Source: Trissonchulus latispiculum (lineage: Eukaryota; Nematoda; Enoplea; Enoplida; Ironidae). From it: a stretch of 64,000 nt of DNA. Positions 22,104 through 33,850 of this stretch are shown here, one piece after another. The notes below the pieces were generated by a model. It had not been told where the DNA came from and did no database searches. It saw only the letters and a program-made list of their open reading frames with translations. The stretch is taken from the NCBI GenBank assembly GCA_030248195.1, contig JASAND010021436.1:1-64000 (forward strand), written 5' to 3'. Positions within the stretch are counted from its first letter, which is position 1, and each line of letters begins with the position of its first letter. The position numbers and the translations under genes were made by a program.

Positions 22104-23383
22104 CCAGGTCCCAGACAAGTTTTTAAGAGTACACAATGTAGTATAAAGTGCGTCATCGTCAATTTTGTGTTGGCTAACAAATACAAAACTTATTCCCAGT
22201 TTCCAGAAGCTCACACGAACATTTTCAATCAGGAAAATTTGTCATTTCTGGAGAAAAATCAACAGTGCTTGAGTTAAGCCCCTAAAAACGTAAAAAGTTC
22301 AAACATTCACAGCTTCTTCTGTACTTTGCAAAAAATTAGGTTTATAGGCTGCTTTTACTGCCTTCTTTCACTGCAGCAACAAAAAACAATATTTACATGG
22401 TAAATTTGTTGTTAAATGGGGATGACGCGGTTTTTGGACTCGCCCGACGCACATCAGTCTCCTAAACTGCGTCAACATCAAATTTAAACTGTAAAATAAT
22501 TCGTAACTTCTACAATTTGGATTGAATTTGGTTCAGACTGCTAGAATGACTAAAGCAAATGTAAAATAACAACAATAAAAGTTATACTTTACCCTACAGT
22601 TTAAGATTGCACTAGCTAGAAAATTATGACCCCGAAATGTGAAACCTGTTCAAAAAAGGTGACGCATCTTTGGGTCGTCTCCTATATATATAAGAAATTC
22701 TTTAGCTTTAATAAAATATTTAGTTGGATAGCATAAGTTGCTTTTAATTTTTCTATAGCCTACAAATTAATATATAAAATGAGTATTAATTGATAATTAA
22801 ACTCAATCAAACTGAATTCTTTTTGGTTGTGGTGATTCCTTTTGGAGACATCAACTTTGAACTACGGTTGTTTTTATTTTTGATTCGAATCGAATTAAAA
22901 GTGTTTATTAATTAATTAATATTAATCGAACTGAATCAAATCGTTTAATATTTCGCTGCAAAAAATCGAATTGAATCAAATCTAACTGAATTTTCAGAAG
23001 CCAAAATCAAATCAATACTTTTGTTTTGGAAATTTGGCATGCTAGAATTTCCCCTTTTAGGCTAACATTGTAGGAGGAAAATTTGGCCTGGGGGAAATTT
23101 TGACATGCGACACCGGCCCTCGATTTATTTTAATGTAGTGCTCGAACAGGCCCAGCAATTTTCAAAATTTTCATTGTCTGCGGAAAGCAATTGAAACTAC
23201 ACAATTCTCGCTGGAGTGGAAATATATATTCTCCCAAAAGGGGTCAACGGGATCAAGTAAACAGTCTTCCCCCCTAGCCTCAATTGGGGGGGGGGGAGAT
23301 AGTTTACTTGATGCTAAATTTCTCAAAAATTGACCAATTAAGGGGATCCAAATAATTTTTGTCTCCGATTTTGCTGACACCTT
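22104..23383. other. No gene; AT-rich DNA with a small palindrome
   Basis: No coding signal. At about 23252-23322, GATCAAGTAAAC...CCCCCC is mirrored by GGGGGG...GTTTACTTGAT, a short foldback. Related GGGGGGA...GTTTACTTGATC sequence recurs near 25090-25143, so the DNA flanking the 23384-24754 element probably belongs to one interrupted repeat. Confidence 0.45.
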
Positions 23384-24754
23384 GTATATGTTACGTACCG
23401 TATGAGATTTTGTACCGTGTAATACGGTACGGTAAATTTTCGTACCGTATTAAACGGGACGTACCATATAATACGGTACAACTATTTCTGGACCGTATTA
23501 AACTGTACGTCCCGTATTATATTGTACGGTTAGTTTTTGTACCGTATTGGCAAAAAACTGAACACTGCTGTTAAATAATATTAAATAAAACAAATAATAC
23601 AAATTTTGCAGTTTTGCTACAAAAATAGCGTCTCAAGATGTCGCTTCCGACAAAACCGTATTTTTGCAATAAAAAATTTTTTCTGGGCATACTAAAACCA
23701 AAGCACTGTTGCGGACGGCTACATTAGGAGAAATTAAAATGAAAGATTAAAGTCTTAAATCATCAATTAGGTTATTGATTTATTTACACTAAATTGGCAT
23801 GGTTCATTTGGTTTTCAGATAATACTGGTATGCGAATAAAACTTCTGGTTTTCCACACAGAGTTATCACGGAGACACACATTATTAGCGCCGGAGAACTG
23901 AATGCAACCTAACCTGCGTTCTTTCTAAACAGTGCGTATATCAAACCACAAGTTTTATACTATCAAGAGTACATAAAACATACTAGCATGATGCGGACAC
24001 ATGTTTTGCCCCTATGCTTGTGTTCTAGGACGCGATATATAGTCGAGACACAAAATTTGTGTACGTAATGCTTCTGTTTTTTGAGCTTATACACAAGCTT
24101 AGGGCGAGTAAGCGTATCCCCGCTTCGACTAGGTACCAATTCGCGGGGGTCAGCCGATAGCTTCCAGAGGATGTGTGATTCTTATAATATATATTCTTAT
24201 AAACAAATAAATATAAAGGTCTTAAAAAATTTTAATTTTAAAAGTGCTAGAAATTCAAATATTTTCAGACGGTTTTGTCGGAAGAGAAATCTTGCGAAGC
24301 TATTTTTGTAGCAAAACTGCAAAATTTGTATATACATATCATTTTGTTTTATTCAAGGAACGAGGATAGAACTATTTCCTACATCATCACCGCTTTCTTC
24401 CCAAAAATAACGTCTCGAGATTTAGCTTCCAACAAAACCGTCTGAAAACATTTTAATGTCATTCAAATCTAAGCACTTGTAAAATTAAAAATTTTTTAAA
24501 ACTTTAACATTTATGGCATAGCATTAAGAATTACAAGAGCAAAGTTTCTATCTTTTTTAGTCTTGCAGATCAGATTCAGTTCTTTGCCAATGCTGTACAA
24601 AAACTAACCGTACAATATAATACGGGACGTACCGTTTAATACGGTACAGACAAAGCTGTATCGTATTATGCGGTACGTACCGTTTAATACGGTACAAAAA
24701 TTGCCGTACCGTATTATACGGTACAAAATCTCATACGGTACGCAACATATATAC
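23384..24754. mobile_element. Foldback element with about 170-bp inverted ends of TACCGTATTATACGGTA type
   Basis: The left end GTATATGTTACGTACCGTATGAG is mirrored at the right end by CTCATACGGTACGCAACATATATAC. Both arms continue inward for about 170 bp as strings of short palindromes (TACGGTAC/GTACCGTA), so each arm can fold on itself. The interior (about 1 kb) has no transposase, but has three related copies of a GCTTCCRACAAAACCGT block, two direct and one inverted (about 23645, 24265, 24428). This is the layout of Foldback-type non-autonomous transposons. Confidence 0.65.
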
Positions 24755-24777
24755 GGGTTTTCAGGGTCGCAAAAAAC

Positions 24778-24911
24778 GAACTGAAGTCCGTTTTTCGATT
24801 CAGCCTTTCGTTAGTTCAGTGAAAGCTAAAGTAGTAAGCTTAAGATGTATATATGCTTATACTGAACTAACGAAAAGTTGAATCGAAAAGACGGACTTCA
24901 GATTCGTGTTC
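24778..24911. repeat. Palindromic repeat of the 6885-7434 family
   Basis: GAACTGAAGTCCGTTTTTCGATTCAG...GTTAGTTCAGT is mirrored by ACTGAACTAAC...GAATCGAAAAGACGGACTTCAG. It is followed by CAGAAAACCCCTATGCCTATA, as in the other members. The inserted foldback element to its left appears to have split it. Confidence 0.55.
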
Positions 24912-25144
24912 TACGACACAGAAAACCCCTATGCCTATACACAACTTTTCAGCAAAATCGGAGACAAAAAATGTTTTGGTCCCCCTTGGTTCTCCCTTAA
25001 AAAACTTAAATTTAAAATTTTTAATGTGTTGGAATGCACCCACATAAAGTATAACCAATTGGGTCAAGTTTTGAGTGAGATAAAGCGTTGGGGGGAGATA
25101 GTTTAATACTTGAGAATTTGGGGGGACATTGTTTACTTGATCCG

Positions 25145-27469
25145 GCCAACGTGTTGAAGAAAAAACGAGCAAATGCCCAGACTGTCAACTGGTAACTGGC
25201 CTCTGCCCAGAAAAATAAGATGGCCAAAATCGCCAGGACTTTATTATGACCCCTCCGCCGTTAAAAGATTAATCCGAGTAGCAGCAAGAAGATTAAAGCC
25301 TTGAAAGGAGCAGAGTTCAGCAATGTTCGAAGCTCAATCCAAATGAGTAATAATGAGACAGAATTAGTTTAAAATTTTCGTCTTTGGTGCATTAAAGAAG
25401 CAGGATGCTAAATTTAAATGTATTTGGCTCTAGTGTTAAACCAAGGCTTTCTTTTCATTGCGGAACAATTGCAATTTAATCGGTTAAATCTTGAGAAGTT
25501 GGTCCTTGAAATTTAAGGTCGCAGCTTGGCTTGATCATATACAATCTCAATGGACAAAAAAATTGACACAAAAATGAATTTTAGCTTTGAAAAAACACTT
25601 TTTTGAACTTAGGAATTTTGAATTGGCTCATAACTTGACCAAATATCTGTTAATGAAAAAGCGGCGGATATCCGAACATGAAAAATATTCGGTGCTTGGT
25701 CCGCCGCTATGTCAGGCCCGGGGCCGAGGCCTGAAATGAAAAGTAGGAATTGACACTAAACAATTTCTAAATTTGTGGCCAAAATTCCAAGTTTTTGTAA
25801 AAGTCGCTAACGCAAACTGTGTCACTTGGTTTCTATTCAAACGTAGAAAGTGGGCAAAACTCTGGAAAATGGTAAATAAAAATTTACCCAAATCCATGAG
25901 CTCCTCCTATACAACCTTATATTATACCTATATTTTCCATCATTTTTCGTATTACTTTTTTCAGTTTGTAGTCTGTTTTTGTCAAGGTGCCCAGCATTTG
26001 TCAGGCACTTATTGTGGCCTATAGAATGCTGCCCTCCGCGGTCCGTGTAGAAAGCTGGACAAGAGACGGAGAGCCGAAGGTCAAGGATAAAAAACTTGAC
26101 CCCCAAGCAGTTCTGAAGTACGGTTAGTTCAGTCGCCCCCAGGGCAACCTTGTGGCTGCCAACAGAGGTCGCCCCCCGCAGATCAACAGCGACTAGGATG
26201 GCGGAAGGGATCTAATACCCCACTCGGAAGGGCAAAAGGAGAAAAAACTGGGCTGCAGAAAGGGGTCGGAGGGTAGGCCGAGTACTCAGATAGAAAAGTT
26301 GGAAAAATGGATAAGAGGTATCCAAAAGTTGATAAAAATTTCGATTGATGACCATAAAACACTTAGTTTGTAATTTAGGCTAGAGAATGTCATGTGATCT
26401 AGATACAGGAGCAGACACAGAAAGCCCTTTTTCGCCCATGTCTGCTACCTGCACCCAATCAAATGCCACATTGTCAACGACAAAACATTTGATCGAACTT
26501 GCATTTGACGCTGGCTCGCATGCATCAGAAACTTTACAGAAGCCTCTGACGACCAGTCTAAATGATGTCAACTAAGCTGACGCTGACAGACATACATTAC
26601 ATCTTACGAATATTAGATCGTGTTCGGAGGAATAAAGCTTTAAATATATATGTACTTAAATACTAGAGCATAAAATTTATAGATAAGTGACAATTTAGAG
26701 GTTTGAGATCAACAGGCTAGTTGGCAATCGGTAGTCCGGCTTGTCCGATTAGATCCACCCATTTGTGTTATCAAGAGTTGTTATCAGCTATAAGAGTAAT
26801 ACATTTGAGAAAGGGAATGAAACTGGTGTTGGGAAGACTTTTGACAAATAGTGCCACTTTTATTGAGATTACATTTACATATTCGGAAATGTAAAGATTA
26901 ATTAAAAGAACAATATTAGATTGATGAATTGAATGGCGACCTTTGGCACAAACCATGGCTAACGATTTTGCAAAGCCGTAGTGAAGGAATTGCATTCTAA
27001 TACTGCATTCTTTAAAATGCGATTCAAATTTTAAAGATTAAAATATTTAATTCTAAAACTTAGGCAAAACTTATCTTTTAGTTCGGATACTTTCCGGGGC
27101 TAGCCCTTTCCGGCAGCATGCGATCAGATCTCTTGATGCAGGGTTTCGACTCAAGCTAAACACCTGTTTGTAGTCTGTTTCCTTGCGTAATAAGTGATTT
27201 ATGTGCTTTTATGTTCTTTCTTATGTGTTTTCGAATTTTCTGCCCTTCAAACCGCCTCGCCCCCCTTCAGCTGCCCATCAAATCGTAATTTTGTTCCATT
27301 CACTCATTGAGCTCGCTCGGTCGGAGCTCGGGACCTAGGAAAGTTTTCAGCCAATAAGCTTCCTCAATTTTCGCACCAGGCATCTGGGCCTATTTCCTAA
27401 AACAATTATAGACAATTCCTACAGTTGTATTCAATTGGGTTTCATATAACAACTGCCAGGCCTGTAGCT
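25145..27469. other. No gene seen
   Basis: About 2.3 kb with only short accidental frames (for example 25773-26024 and 26387-26575). I found no domain, RNA gene or paired repeat worth naming. Confidence 0.45.
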
Positions 27470-27478
27470 CTACAATTG

Positions 27479-27879
27479 GGATCTTTTGCGCTTTCCCCCC
27501 AGCTCTAAATTTTGATTTTTTGACCAATAAGTTTGAAATTTGGTGTGGGACGTGGGTGCATACTGGAGGCTGATGAATTCAAAATTAAAAAATTTGAAAG
27601 CTTAACATGTAAGCTTATACTGAGCCAACGAAAAGCTGAATAAAGAACGGATTTCAGATTCGTGCTCAGCGCCCCAGAAAACCCCTGTATGCAAGCTTTC
27701 AGCAAATTTTTTTCAAAAAAAATGGTTCCACTTAGTTTCCCCCTACCAAACTAAAATTTTAAATTTTTTAAAATTTTAAATTTTTTAATTTTTGAATTCA
27801 TCAACCTTCATTATGCACCCATACCAAATTTCAAAGTTATTGGTCAAAAAATTCAAGTTAGGGGGAGAGCAAAAGATCC
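27479..27879. mobile_element. hAT-like MITE, 401 bp
   Basis: Terminal inverted repeats GGATCTTTTGC and GCAAAAGATCC. The flanks carry an 8-bp direct repeat TACAATTG (27471-27478 and 27880-27887), the target size of hAT elements. The surrounding DNA is rich in ACAATTG motifs, which weakens the duplication evidence. The interior shares CAGAAAACCCCTGTATGCAAG and the TTTTAAATTTT tracts with 6885-7434. Confidence 0.55.
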
Positions 27880-28454
27880 TACAATTGCACGAATTGTAAT
27901 TACAATTGTACGAAATGTTTGGTTTCATAAAACAATCATTCCACCTAGCTAGCTACTTCGTACTAGCTCTACAATTGTAAAAGTCTGCGTTTCATAAATT
28001 CACAATTGTAGGCCAATTCCAATTGTTCCACAATTGTAGCTATGAAATGCACATAGCTGAATTGTAATTGTAGAGCTACAATTTGTAGCCACTTTATTGA
28101 ATTTCAAAAAACAATTACTACAGTCCTACAATTCAAATTTCCACCTGTAAAATTGTACTACAATTCCTGCATATCTAAAAAGGGGTGTGGACGTAATGAA
28201 ATGTGTCTATTTTGGAAAGATGTTCTTTTCTATTAAGTCATCATATTAATGTAACTCCATTCTACAGTTCTAGCAGAAAATTAAGTCCTCGCGACTCTTA
28301 ATAAAAATTTACATGTGACTTCCATCTTTGAAATGTTCTGTTAATAATGACAATTCTAGACCGCCAGAATAAATTTAAACAATTAGTAATATAATATGTA
28401 AACAAAAGGTTAAGTATTTGCACATTTGTGAATTCCTGAATTCCTGAAATTCCT

Positions 28455-28560
28455 GAAATTGTAATTACAATTGCTACAATTGTAAAATTATAATTACAAT
28501 TCTTGAAATTGTAATTACAATTGCTACAATTGTAAAATTATAATTACAATTCTTGAAATC
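28455..28560. repeat. Tandem duplication, 50-bp unit, of TGTAATTACAATT palindromes
   Basis: GAAATTGTAATTACAATTGC... starts at 28455 and again at 28505. Each unit is built of overlapping AATTGTAATTACAATT palindromes, which are also scattered over 27890-28150. Confidence 0.75.
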
Positions 28561-28709
28561 TCTACACTACGTTCCGAGATAAATCTTGCTTAAGTTTATG
28601 GAATACAAAGATGGGAAAACAAAGCATAAGAAGAAGAGAGCTTTATTGAGCTTGCCTAATACAACGGTGAGAAAACCAATTTGGCACATAAAAATGAGCT
28701 ATCAAAAAA

Positions 28710-28951
28710 TTAAGCTTTTAAAATATTAGAAGCACCAAGCCTTCGTTTTTGTAGGGGTTCTTCAGCATAACTATCTAAAGATTGGACAGACTTCCACCGC
28801 TCCTGGAGCCGAATTAATCGGTCGGAGACTTCAGCTCTAACAGCGGCAGTGGCACCGCTTGCACGAAGGCTGTGAGTGGATATGGTACTAGGATCCAGTC
28901 CTACCGACTGCACAGATGTTTCCACAACTTTCCGCAGCGTATCATAAAGCC
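28710..28951 (-). pseudogene. Tyrosine recombinase C-terminal fragment (DIRS-like element)
   Basis: On the minus strand the frame encodes the C-terminal catalytic part of a tyrosine recombinase: THSLRASGATAAV (the H-x-x-R box), then RWKSVQSLDSYAEEP with the candidate nucleophilic Tyr. The N-terminal half is absent, because a 0.84-kb inverted-repeat element begins at 28952. The frame runs a few codons into that element by chance. Together with the DIRS-type reverse transcriptase at 29790-31617 on the same strand, it fits the gag-RT-RNase H-recombinase order of DIRS-like retrotransposons. A Crypton recombinase is the alternative if the RT pieces are unrelated. Confidence 0.65.
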
Positions 28952-29789
28952 GTTCACAGCCACCAAGTTTCGCGTCAAGTCAAGTCAAGTCAAATCACGT
29001 TAAAGTCAGTATTCACAGATGTCTTTTTTGACTCGACTTGACTGGACTTTGACTTGAAGCTCTTCAAGTCAACGTAGACCAACATTCTACTTTGACTTGA
29101 AAACTTGAAAATTCAGCCAATCAGATTTGGACAAATCTACACCAAAAGACACAGTCAATTTATGCCTTCATCTGAAGAATAAGGGAATGATATATACTCT
29201 CCAAACCGCTTCCGTTGATACAATTGGAAAATTGGCCTGACATGGAACTTCCTCTTCCTCTTCCTTCTGGCATACAAGACACCAGCAATCGCGAGTAGTT
29301 GTTGAGCAGCATTGAGATCATGCCATCATTACATACCTAGCCAGTGGTAATTAAAGATGCGCACGAGGAGCACATTCAGTTGGATTACTTTAATTGAAAA
29401 AATAATTTTAAATGAAATTTGAAAGCTTCAATTGTAAAAAATAAAATTTAATAAGTCTTTCATAAAAATAAATTCTTGCTTAGCAGATTTTCTCGAAACC
29501 TGTCGCTTTTAACTTAGCAGCAGAATCCTGAAAATTGTTTTAAATGCTTTATTAATTGCTTAAACTAAAGTTTTTATTTGCTAAGTGCTCATCTCTAATT
29601 TCAAAAATTTTGGAGGGAACTTAAATCACAACTGTTACGACTCTAATTGGTGAAATTCGTATGTGGGCGGAGCATTGTAGCTTCTGTTGTGAATGCTCTC
29701 GCGTGCTTTGACTTGACTTAACTTGACTTTGACTTTAACTTGACGTGACGTGACTTGACTTGACGTGACTTGACTTGATGGCTGTGAAC
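28952..29789. mobile_element. Inverted-repeat transposon remnant with CAAGT-rich ends
   Basis: The left end GTTCACAGCCACCAAG is mirrored at the right end by CTTGATGGCTGTGAAC. Subterminal zones on both sides are runs of CAAGT/ACTTG (CAAGTCAAGTCAAGTCA at about 28975, ACTTGACTTGACGTGACTT at about 29755). The interior has no transposase. The element separates the recombinase fragment from the rest of the DIRS-like element. No clean target duplication was identified. Confidence 0.7.
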
Positions 29790-30043
29790 TAGGCTTAAGA
29801 AATCGCTTTACCAGAGGGAATCAGACCTGATTTCTTCGTGTGTAGGAAAGATTGCAAGATTCCACTAAGCTACATCCCCGGACATTGAGACTAGGTTATT
29901 ACGCTGATTTCAACCTTTCTGGGTTGCTTGATTTCAGTTGTTGCAAGTCCGACATAATTTTGGTCAAGAAAAAAGAACACTGTCAAGAGTTAAACCAAGA
30001 AAGTCGAGACGTTGAACTGGCTGTAAAACAGACTTAGGAAATT
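29790..30043 (-). pseudogene. DIRS-like reverse transcriptase, C-terminal piece
   Basis: Read on the minus strand from about 30041, the frame gives KSVLQPVQRLDFLGLTLDS, the conserved segment after the catalytic palm in DIRS/Ngaro reverse transcriptases (P-x-Q-x-x-x-FLG-x-x-x-DS). Stops follow. It joins in phase with the RT piece that ends at 31160, the hAT-like element 30044-31159 being inserted between them. Confidence 0.65.
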
Positions 30044-31159
30044 CAGAGATGAAACCGGGTCACTATTTACTGACCCGGTGACCCGGTGACCCGGTCGACC
30101 CCTGACCCGGTGACCCGGTGGCCCGGTATTTTTGAAAATTCAGGTTTAAGCTTGCAAAAAGTTAAAAATACTTTATTGGGGTGCGGTGAGTGTTTTTACC
30201 ATTTTGGACATTTTTGACGACTAAAATATCAAGTTGGGCAAAAGTTTTCCTTTTCTTGAAGTAGTAGCTTTGGTAAGTGAATATTGTAAGTAAGCCGGAA
30301 AAAATCAAAACTATTCGCACAATTTTGTGGGATCAAAACATTTCACACAATAATGTGAAGTAAGCTAAGCTACATAGCTTTTTGAATCAAACAAACTGGG
30401 CAAAATAGTTGCCAAAGTCTTAACATCATCTAATTCTAATCATAGGGTTTAACATTAGCACTTTTCTGTTTTATCATTTATATTTTAGTAAAATATTTCA
30501 TTTAGTTGTATGATTTAAGTTTCGCTCAGCGGAAATTCTTTGGAAATATTTTTTCGTATCGCTAGGATTCATAGAATAAGATCAGTCGCAATTGGTTCCT
30601 GAAAATATGTAGTAAGCCATAACAATTGCAAAAAATGCAAAGTAAAACTCAGAATCTGTAAACCTTGTTTTGCTGAGACTTTCCTTCGTACCGAGATTTG
30701 AGACCCACAGTCTGACCCTCTCCCTCCAAAAATAGTAGTAGAAGCGATAAATCTCTTACAGTAGATAGAGAATTTTAGCTTTTGAAATAAAGATTTCAGA
30801 CTCTCAGGGCCCATGTAATAGTTTTCATTTTCTAGTTAAGATTCAACGCAATCATTGTAGTTTCAAACCTAGATCTAAGCTTGACAGGACATTACAAATG
30901 TTATGAGGACACTACTTAAAAAAACAACACGATTAAGTTAAAAATATTTCTATTGCTAGTTTTTGAGTATTAATTGTTGAAGTTTTCAGTTGGCAAAATT
31001 TGGTAAGACTTCGAAAAATATCCTATAACAGCAAACATACCAAAAATCAAAAATACCGGGTCAAGACCGGGTCAGAGCTCCTGACCCGGTGACCCGGTGA
31101 CCCGGTCCATATAGTGACCCGAACTGACCCGGTGACCCGGTGACCCGGTTTCATCTCTG
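30044..31159. mobile_element. hAT-like MITE with GACCCGGT arrays
   Basis: Inverted ends CAGAGATGAAACCGGGTCA and TGACCCGGTTTCATCTCTG. Both subterminal regions are tandem arrays of GTGACCCG (for example 30078-30130 and 31078-31148). The flanks TTAGGAAA and TTAGGAAT form an 8-bp target duplication with one mismatch and two extra bases on the left. The target is the palm/thumb region of the DIRS-like RT. The interior, 0.9 kb, is AT-rich without transposase. Confidence 0.7.
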
Positions 31160-31617
31160 TTAGGAATATTCAGAGCCCATCCAGCCTGATGTAAATCAGT
31201 AACAACAATTTTCAGATGAGACATCAAAAGAGAAGGCGTTGGAGCGAGCATAATACAGTCATCAAAAAAGAAAACAACAAAAATACCTTGAAGGCGCCAA
31301 CGTGCCACAAATGGGCGCGGAAGAAATTCCAAACGGTAACACTGTGAATTTTAGAAATTCCGTACCTGATCCCATGCCAAACCTAAGAATTTGCTACTGT
31401 GAGGATGTATATCGACATGGTAGTAACCAAATTTTAAATCCAGCTTAGCCATAAAACAATTAGAACTAAAGTATTGTAAGGCGTGAGAAATGTTTTCAAG
31501 TTTAAATTTAAATTTAGCGATCCAATGATTCAAAGTCGAACAATCCAGAATTAAGCGTAACACGTTAGAACTAAACTGAACCGAGAGAGTGTTACAACAA
31601 GACATCGGGTTCACACT
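31160..31617 (-). pseudogene. DIRS-like reverse transcriptase, N-terminal and palm piece
   Basis: The minus strand encodes VLRLILDCSTLNHWI, then AKLDLKFGYYHVDIHPHS-KFLG and FVVFFFDDCIMLAP. These are the fingers, motif A (LDLKFGYYHV) and motif C (FDD in place of YxDD) as arranged in DIRS-type reverse transcriptases. A frameshift or stop separates 31614-31351 from 31332-31160. Upstream the frame is cut at 31618 by the 3' tail of a LINE. The piece is a relic, and its RNase H and methyltransferase parts are not seen. Confidence 0.7.
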
Positions 31618-31755
31618 TGTTATGTTATGTTATGTTATGTTTAATATTTAACCAGCCAACAAAAGTATAAGTAATACAACAAACAACGTAATAAGTGGAA
31701 CAGAACAAGAACTTGCAGTCTAACTTGAGCTAAGATGAATTTCTGCAAAGTAGGG

Positions 31756-33045
31756 CTAGTAAGGGGCCAGGTTATGCCGAACATCGACTGATATTACCCG
31801 CCCCCCCTGATCACTTCTAAATTTGATGGTAGCGAGACGACTTTTAAATTCAAATAAAGTTTTAGCTAATACAACATTGTCAGGCAAACTATTCCAAAAT
31901 TTTATAATCCTTTCACTAAAGAAATATTTTCGAATATCAAGCCTACTGTAGTTAGTTGCCAGTTTCAAACTATGTCCTCTGGTTACATCATTACTGTTAA
32001 GTTTGAAAAACAACATACAGTCCAAATCAATCAAACCGTATAAAATTTTGTAAACCATTACTAGGTCTCGACGTAAACGTCTTTCCTCTAAAGTTTCCAA
32101 ATTTAAACGTACTAAACGTTCTTCGTAGCAAAATTGCGAGTATCCCGGAATTCGACGAGTGAAATACCTTTGTACTTTTTCTATAACTGCCACATCCTTA
32201 ATTAAATAAGGATTCCATAACTCACTGCCATATTCTAATTTCGGCCGAACATAGGTCGTAAATAAGTTACGTAGAAAATACGCTGACGTTGAATGAAAAT
32301 TTCTAAAAATTAAATTAGTCATTGTATATCCAATTTTAGCCAACTTTAAACAGTGTGTCGATGACTTCAGATTACTAGTAATAGTCAACCCCAAATCTTT
32401 AACACTGTCACAAGCAGGTATCTCAAAATTTCCAAGGAAATAAGGCTGTCTAACATTGTTATATCCCAGATAGAGCAAATTTGATTTTTGAAAAGCTATT
32501 TTTAACTGATTTCGAAGAGCCCAATCATTTATGCTGTCAATATCAGCTTGGATTGAAATAGATTCAGCTGGGTTACTGTAAGCTAAATAGAATTTAGTGT
32601 CGTCAGCATAAATTTTTGCCGACATGCTTGACAAACAATCTTCTAAATCATTCATGAACATGATAAATAAACGAGGTCCCAGTACACTTCCTTGAGGAAC
32701 ACCAGATAAGACATTTCTTACAGTAGATTCGGCACCATTAATCTGAACAAACTGTGTCCTGTTACATAAATACTCTTCAAACCAAAGATATAATTTTCCA
32801 TTTATTCCGTAACTTTTTAACTTTGTTAGGAGCTTCGAATGTGACACTGAATCAAACGGTTTTGCAATATCTAGATAAAATACATCAACAAATTTTCTGT
32901 CGTCCATTGCTTTAGTCCATTCGTTGAAAGTTTCTAACAACTGACTAATTGTAGAACGATTTGGTCGAAAACCATGTTGATTATCCGACATAAGGTTATG
33001 GGCAATAATAAACAATGATAACATTTCATCAACAATAGATTCCAT
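31756..33045 (-). CDS. LINE reverse transcriptase (CR1/Jockey superfamily)
   Basis: A 429-residue open frame. In order: HGFRPNRSTISQLLE (RT motif 2a), VFYLDIAKPFDSVSHSKLL (motif A; the second residue before FDS is P where A is usual), LSGVPQGSVLGPRLF (motif B), KIYADDTKFYL (the catalytic YADD), LRNQLKIAFQKSNLLYLGY (motif D), then a C-terminal region with YVRPKLEYGSELWNP and RRLRRDLVMVYKILYGL, typical of this LINE group. It would copy LINE RNA at a nicked target. The frame is intact, but the upstream part of ORF2 (33725-33090) is in another frame, so full enzyme is not encoded. It is better preserved than the related copy at 7435-8880. Confidence 0.8.
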   Translation of the reverse strand: MESIVDEMLSLFIIAHNLMSDNQHGFRPNRSTISQLLETFNEWTKAMDDRKFVDVFYLDIAKPFDSVSHSKLLTKLKSYGINGKLYLWFEEYLCNRTQFVQINGAESTVRNVLSGVPQGSVLGPRLFIMFMNDLEDCLSSMSAKIYADDTKFYLAYSNPAESISIQADIDSINDWALRNQLKIAFQKSNLLYLGYNNVRQPYFLGNFEIPACDSVKDLGLTITSNLKSSTHCLKLAKIGYTMTNLIFRNFHSTSAYFLRNLFTTYVRPKLEYGSELWNPYLIKDVAVIEKVQRYFTRRIPGYSQFCYEERLVRLNLETLEERRLRRDLVMVYKILYGLIDLDCMLFFKLNSNDVTRGHSLKLATNYSRLDIRKYFFSERIIKFWNSLPDNVVLAKTLFEFKSRLATIKFRSDQGGRVISVDVRHNLAPY

Positions 33046-33089
33046 TACTTTAGAACAACTACATAGAAGGCTTATAGGTCTATAATTTT

Positions 33090-33725
33090 CTACATTACAC
33101 TTGCTACCTTTTTTATGGATAGTACAATTTTAGCACACTTCCATTCCACCGGAATGGAGGAGGTTTGGAAACAGCAAGAATACAATTTAGACAGTGGATA
33201 TGCTAAATGTTTCGCAAACTTCACTAAAAACCACTGAGGAATACCGTCAATACCACAACTGAATTTGGGCTTCAACTTAACCAGATGTTTATAGACAGTT
33301 TCAGGATCAAACACGCACTGATCAAGGATTTCTACTGTCCTTGATCCGAATTCAAAATTTTCGTTATTATCGCTTGTAAAAACTGATGCAAAAAAATTAT
33401 TAAAAGCATTCGCCTTTTCAAAATCATCGGTCAAAAAGTTATTATTTAACTTTAAAACGGGCACGTCATACTGTGGAGTCAATCTAGATTTAACATAAGA
33501 CCAAAAAACACGCTCATTCTTGGCTTGTAAAATTTGCTTTTCTGCATTATTCAAATCACGCCTTTTAAGCTGCCTAGCCTTTCTTGAAGCAGTTTGCCAA
33601 CAGTTTCGATTTTTGACAGTGGGCTTTCGTTTAAACCTTTTATGCAACCGCTTTTGCAAGTTGTGAGCTCGAATTGTTTCATTAGCAAACACATGCTTCT
33701 GCCGCTTTCCGCTTTCCGCACACAC
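33090..33725 (-). pseudogene. LINE ORF2 linker between endonuclease and RT
   Basis: The minus-strand frame of 211 residues carries the basic region and VFWSYVKSRL...LTDDFEKANAFNNFFASVF, then SCGIDGIPQWFLVKFA and VEWKCAKIVLS, the start of the RT fingers in CR1/Jockey ORF2. A frameshift near 33090-33110 separates it from the RT frame. Upstream of 33725 the frame is open only a little further, and the endonuclease is not recognisable. Confidence 0.65.
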
Positions 33726-33850
33726 TTAACCACAAAACCATACGCAATAAGATTAGTGAGTTCGGTGGTCAGAAAAGGAGACTGTGCAACAGCAGACTGA
33801 TTATTAACTTTTGAAAAACGAGGTAATTTGCCAACGACAGGTCTGCGTAA

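Larger units (their letters stand above)
31618..33850 (-). mobile_element. CR1/Jockey-type LINE, 5'-truncated
   Basis: The element lies on the minus strand. It holds a nearly intact reverse transcriptase frame (33045-31756) preceded by the region that links endonuclease to RT (33725-33090) and followed by a 3' tail of TTATG units on the plus strand (31618-31641). The apurinic endonuclease is missing apart from perhaps its last residues near 33780, so the copy is 5'-truncated, as LINE copies usually are. It inserted into the DIRS-like RT, in the same orientation. The left boundary is precise; the right boundary near 33850 is approximate. Confidence 0.75.

Noticed and set aside
28455..28560. 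Repeated AATTGTAATTACAATT units as a CRISPR-like array
   Set aside because: Only two 50-bp tandem copies, no unique spacers, and a eukaryotic context.
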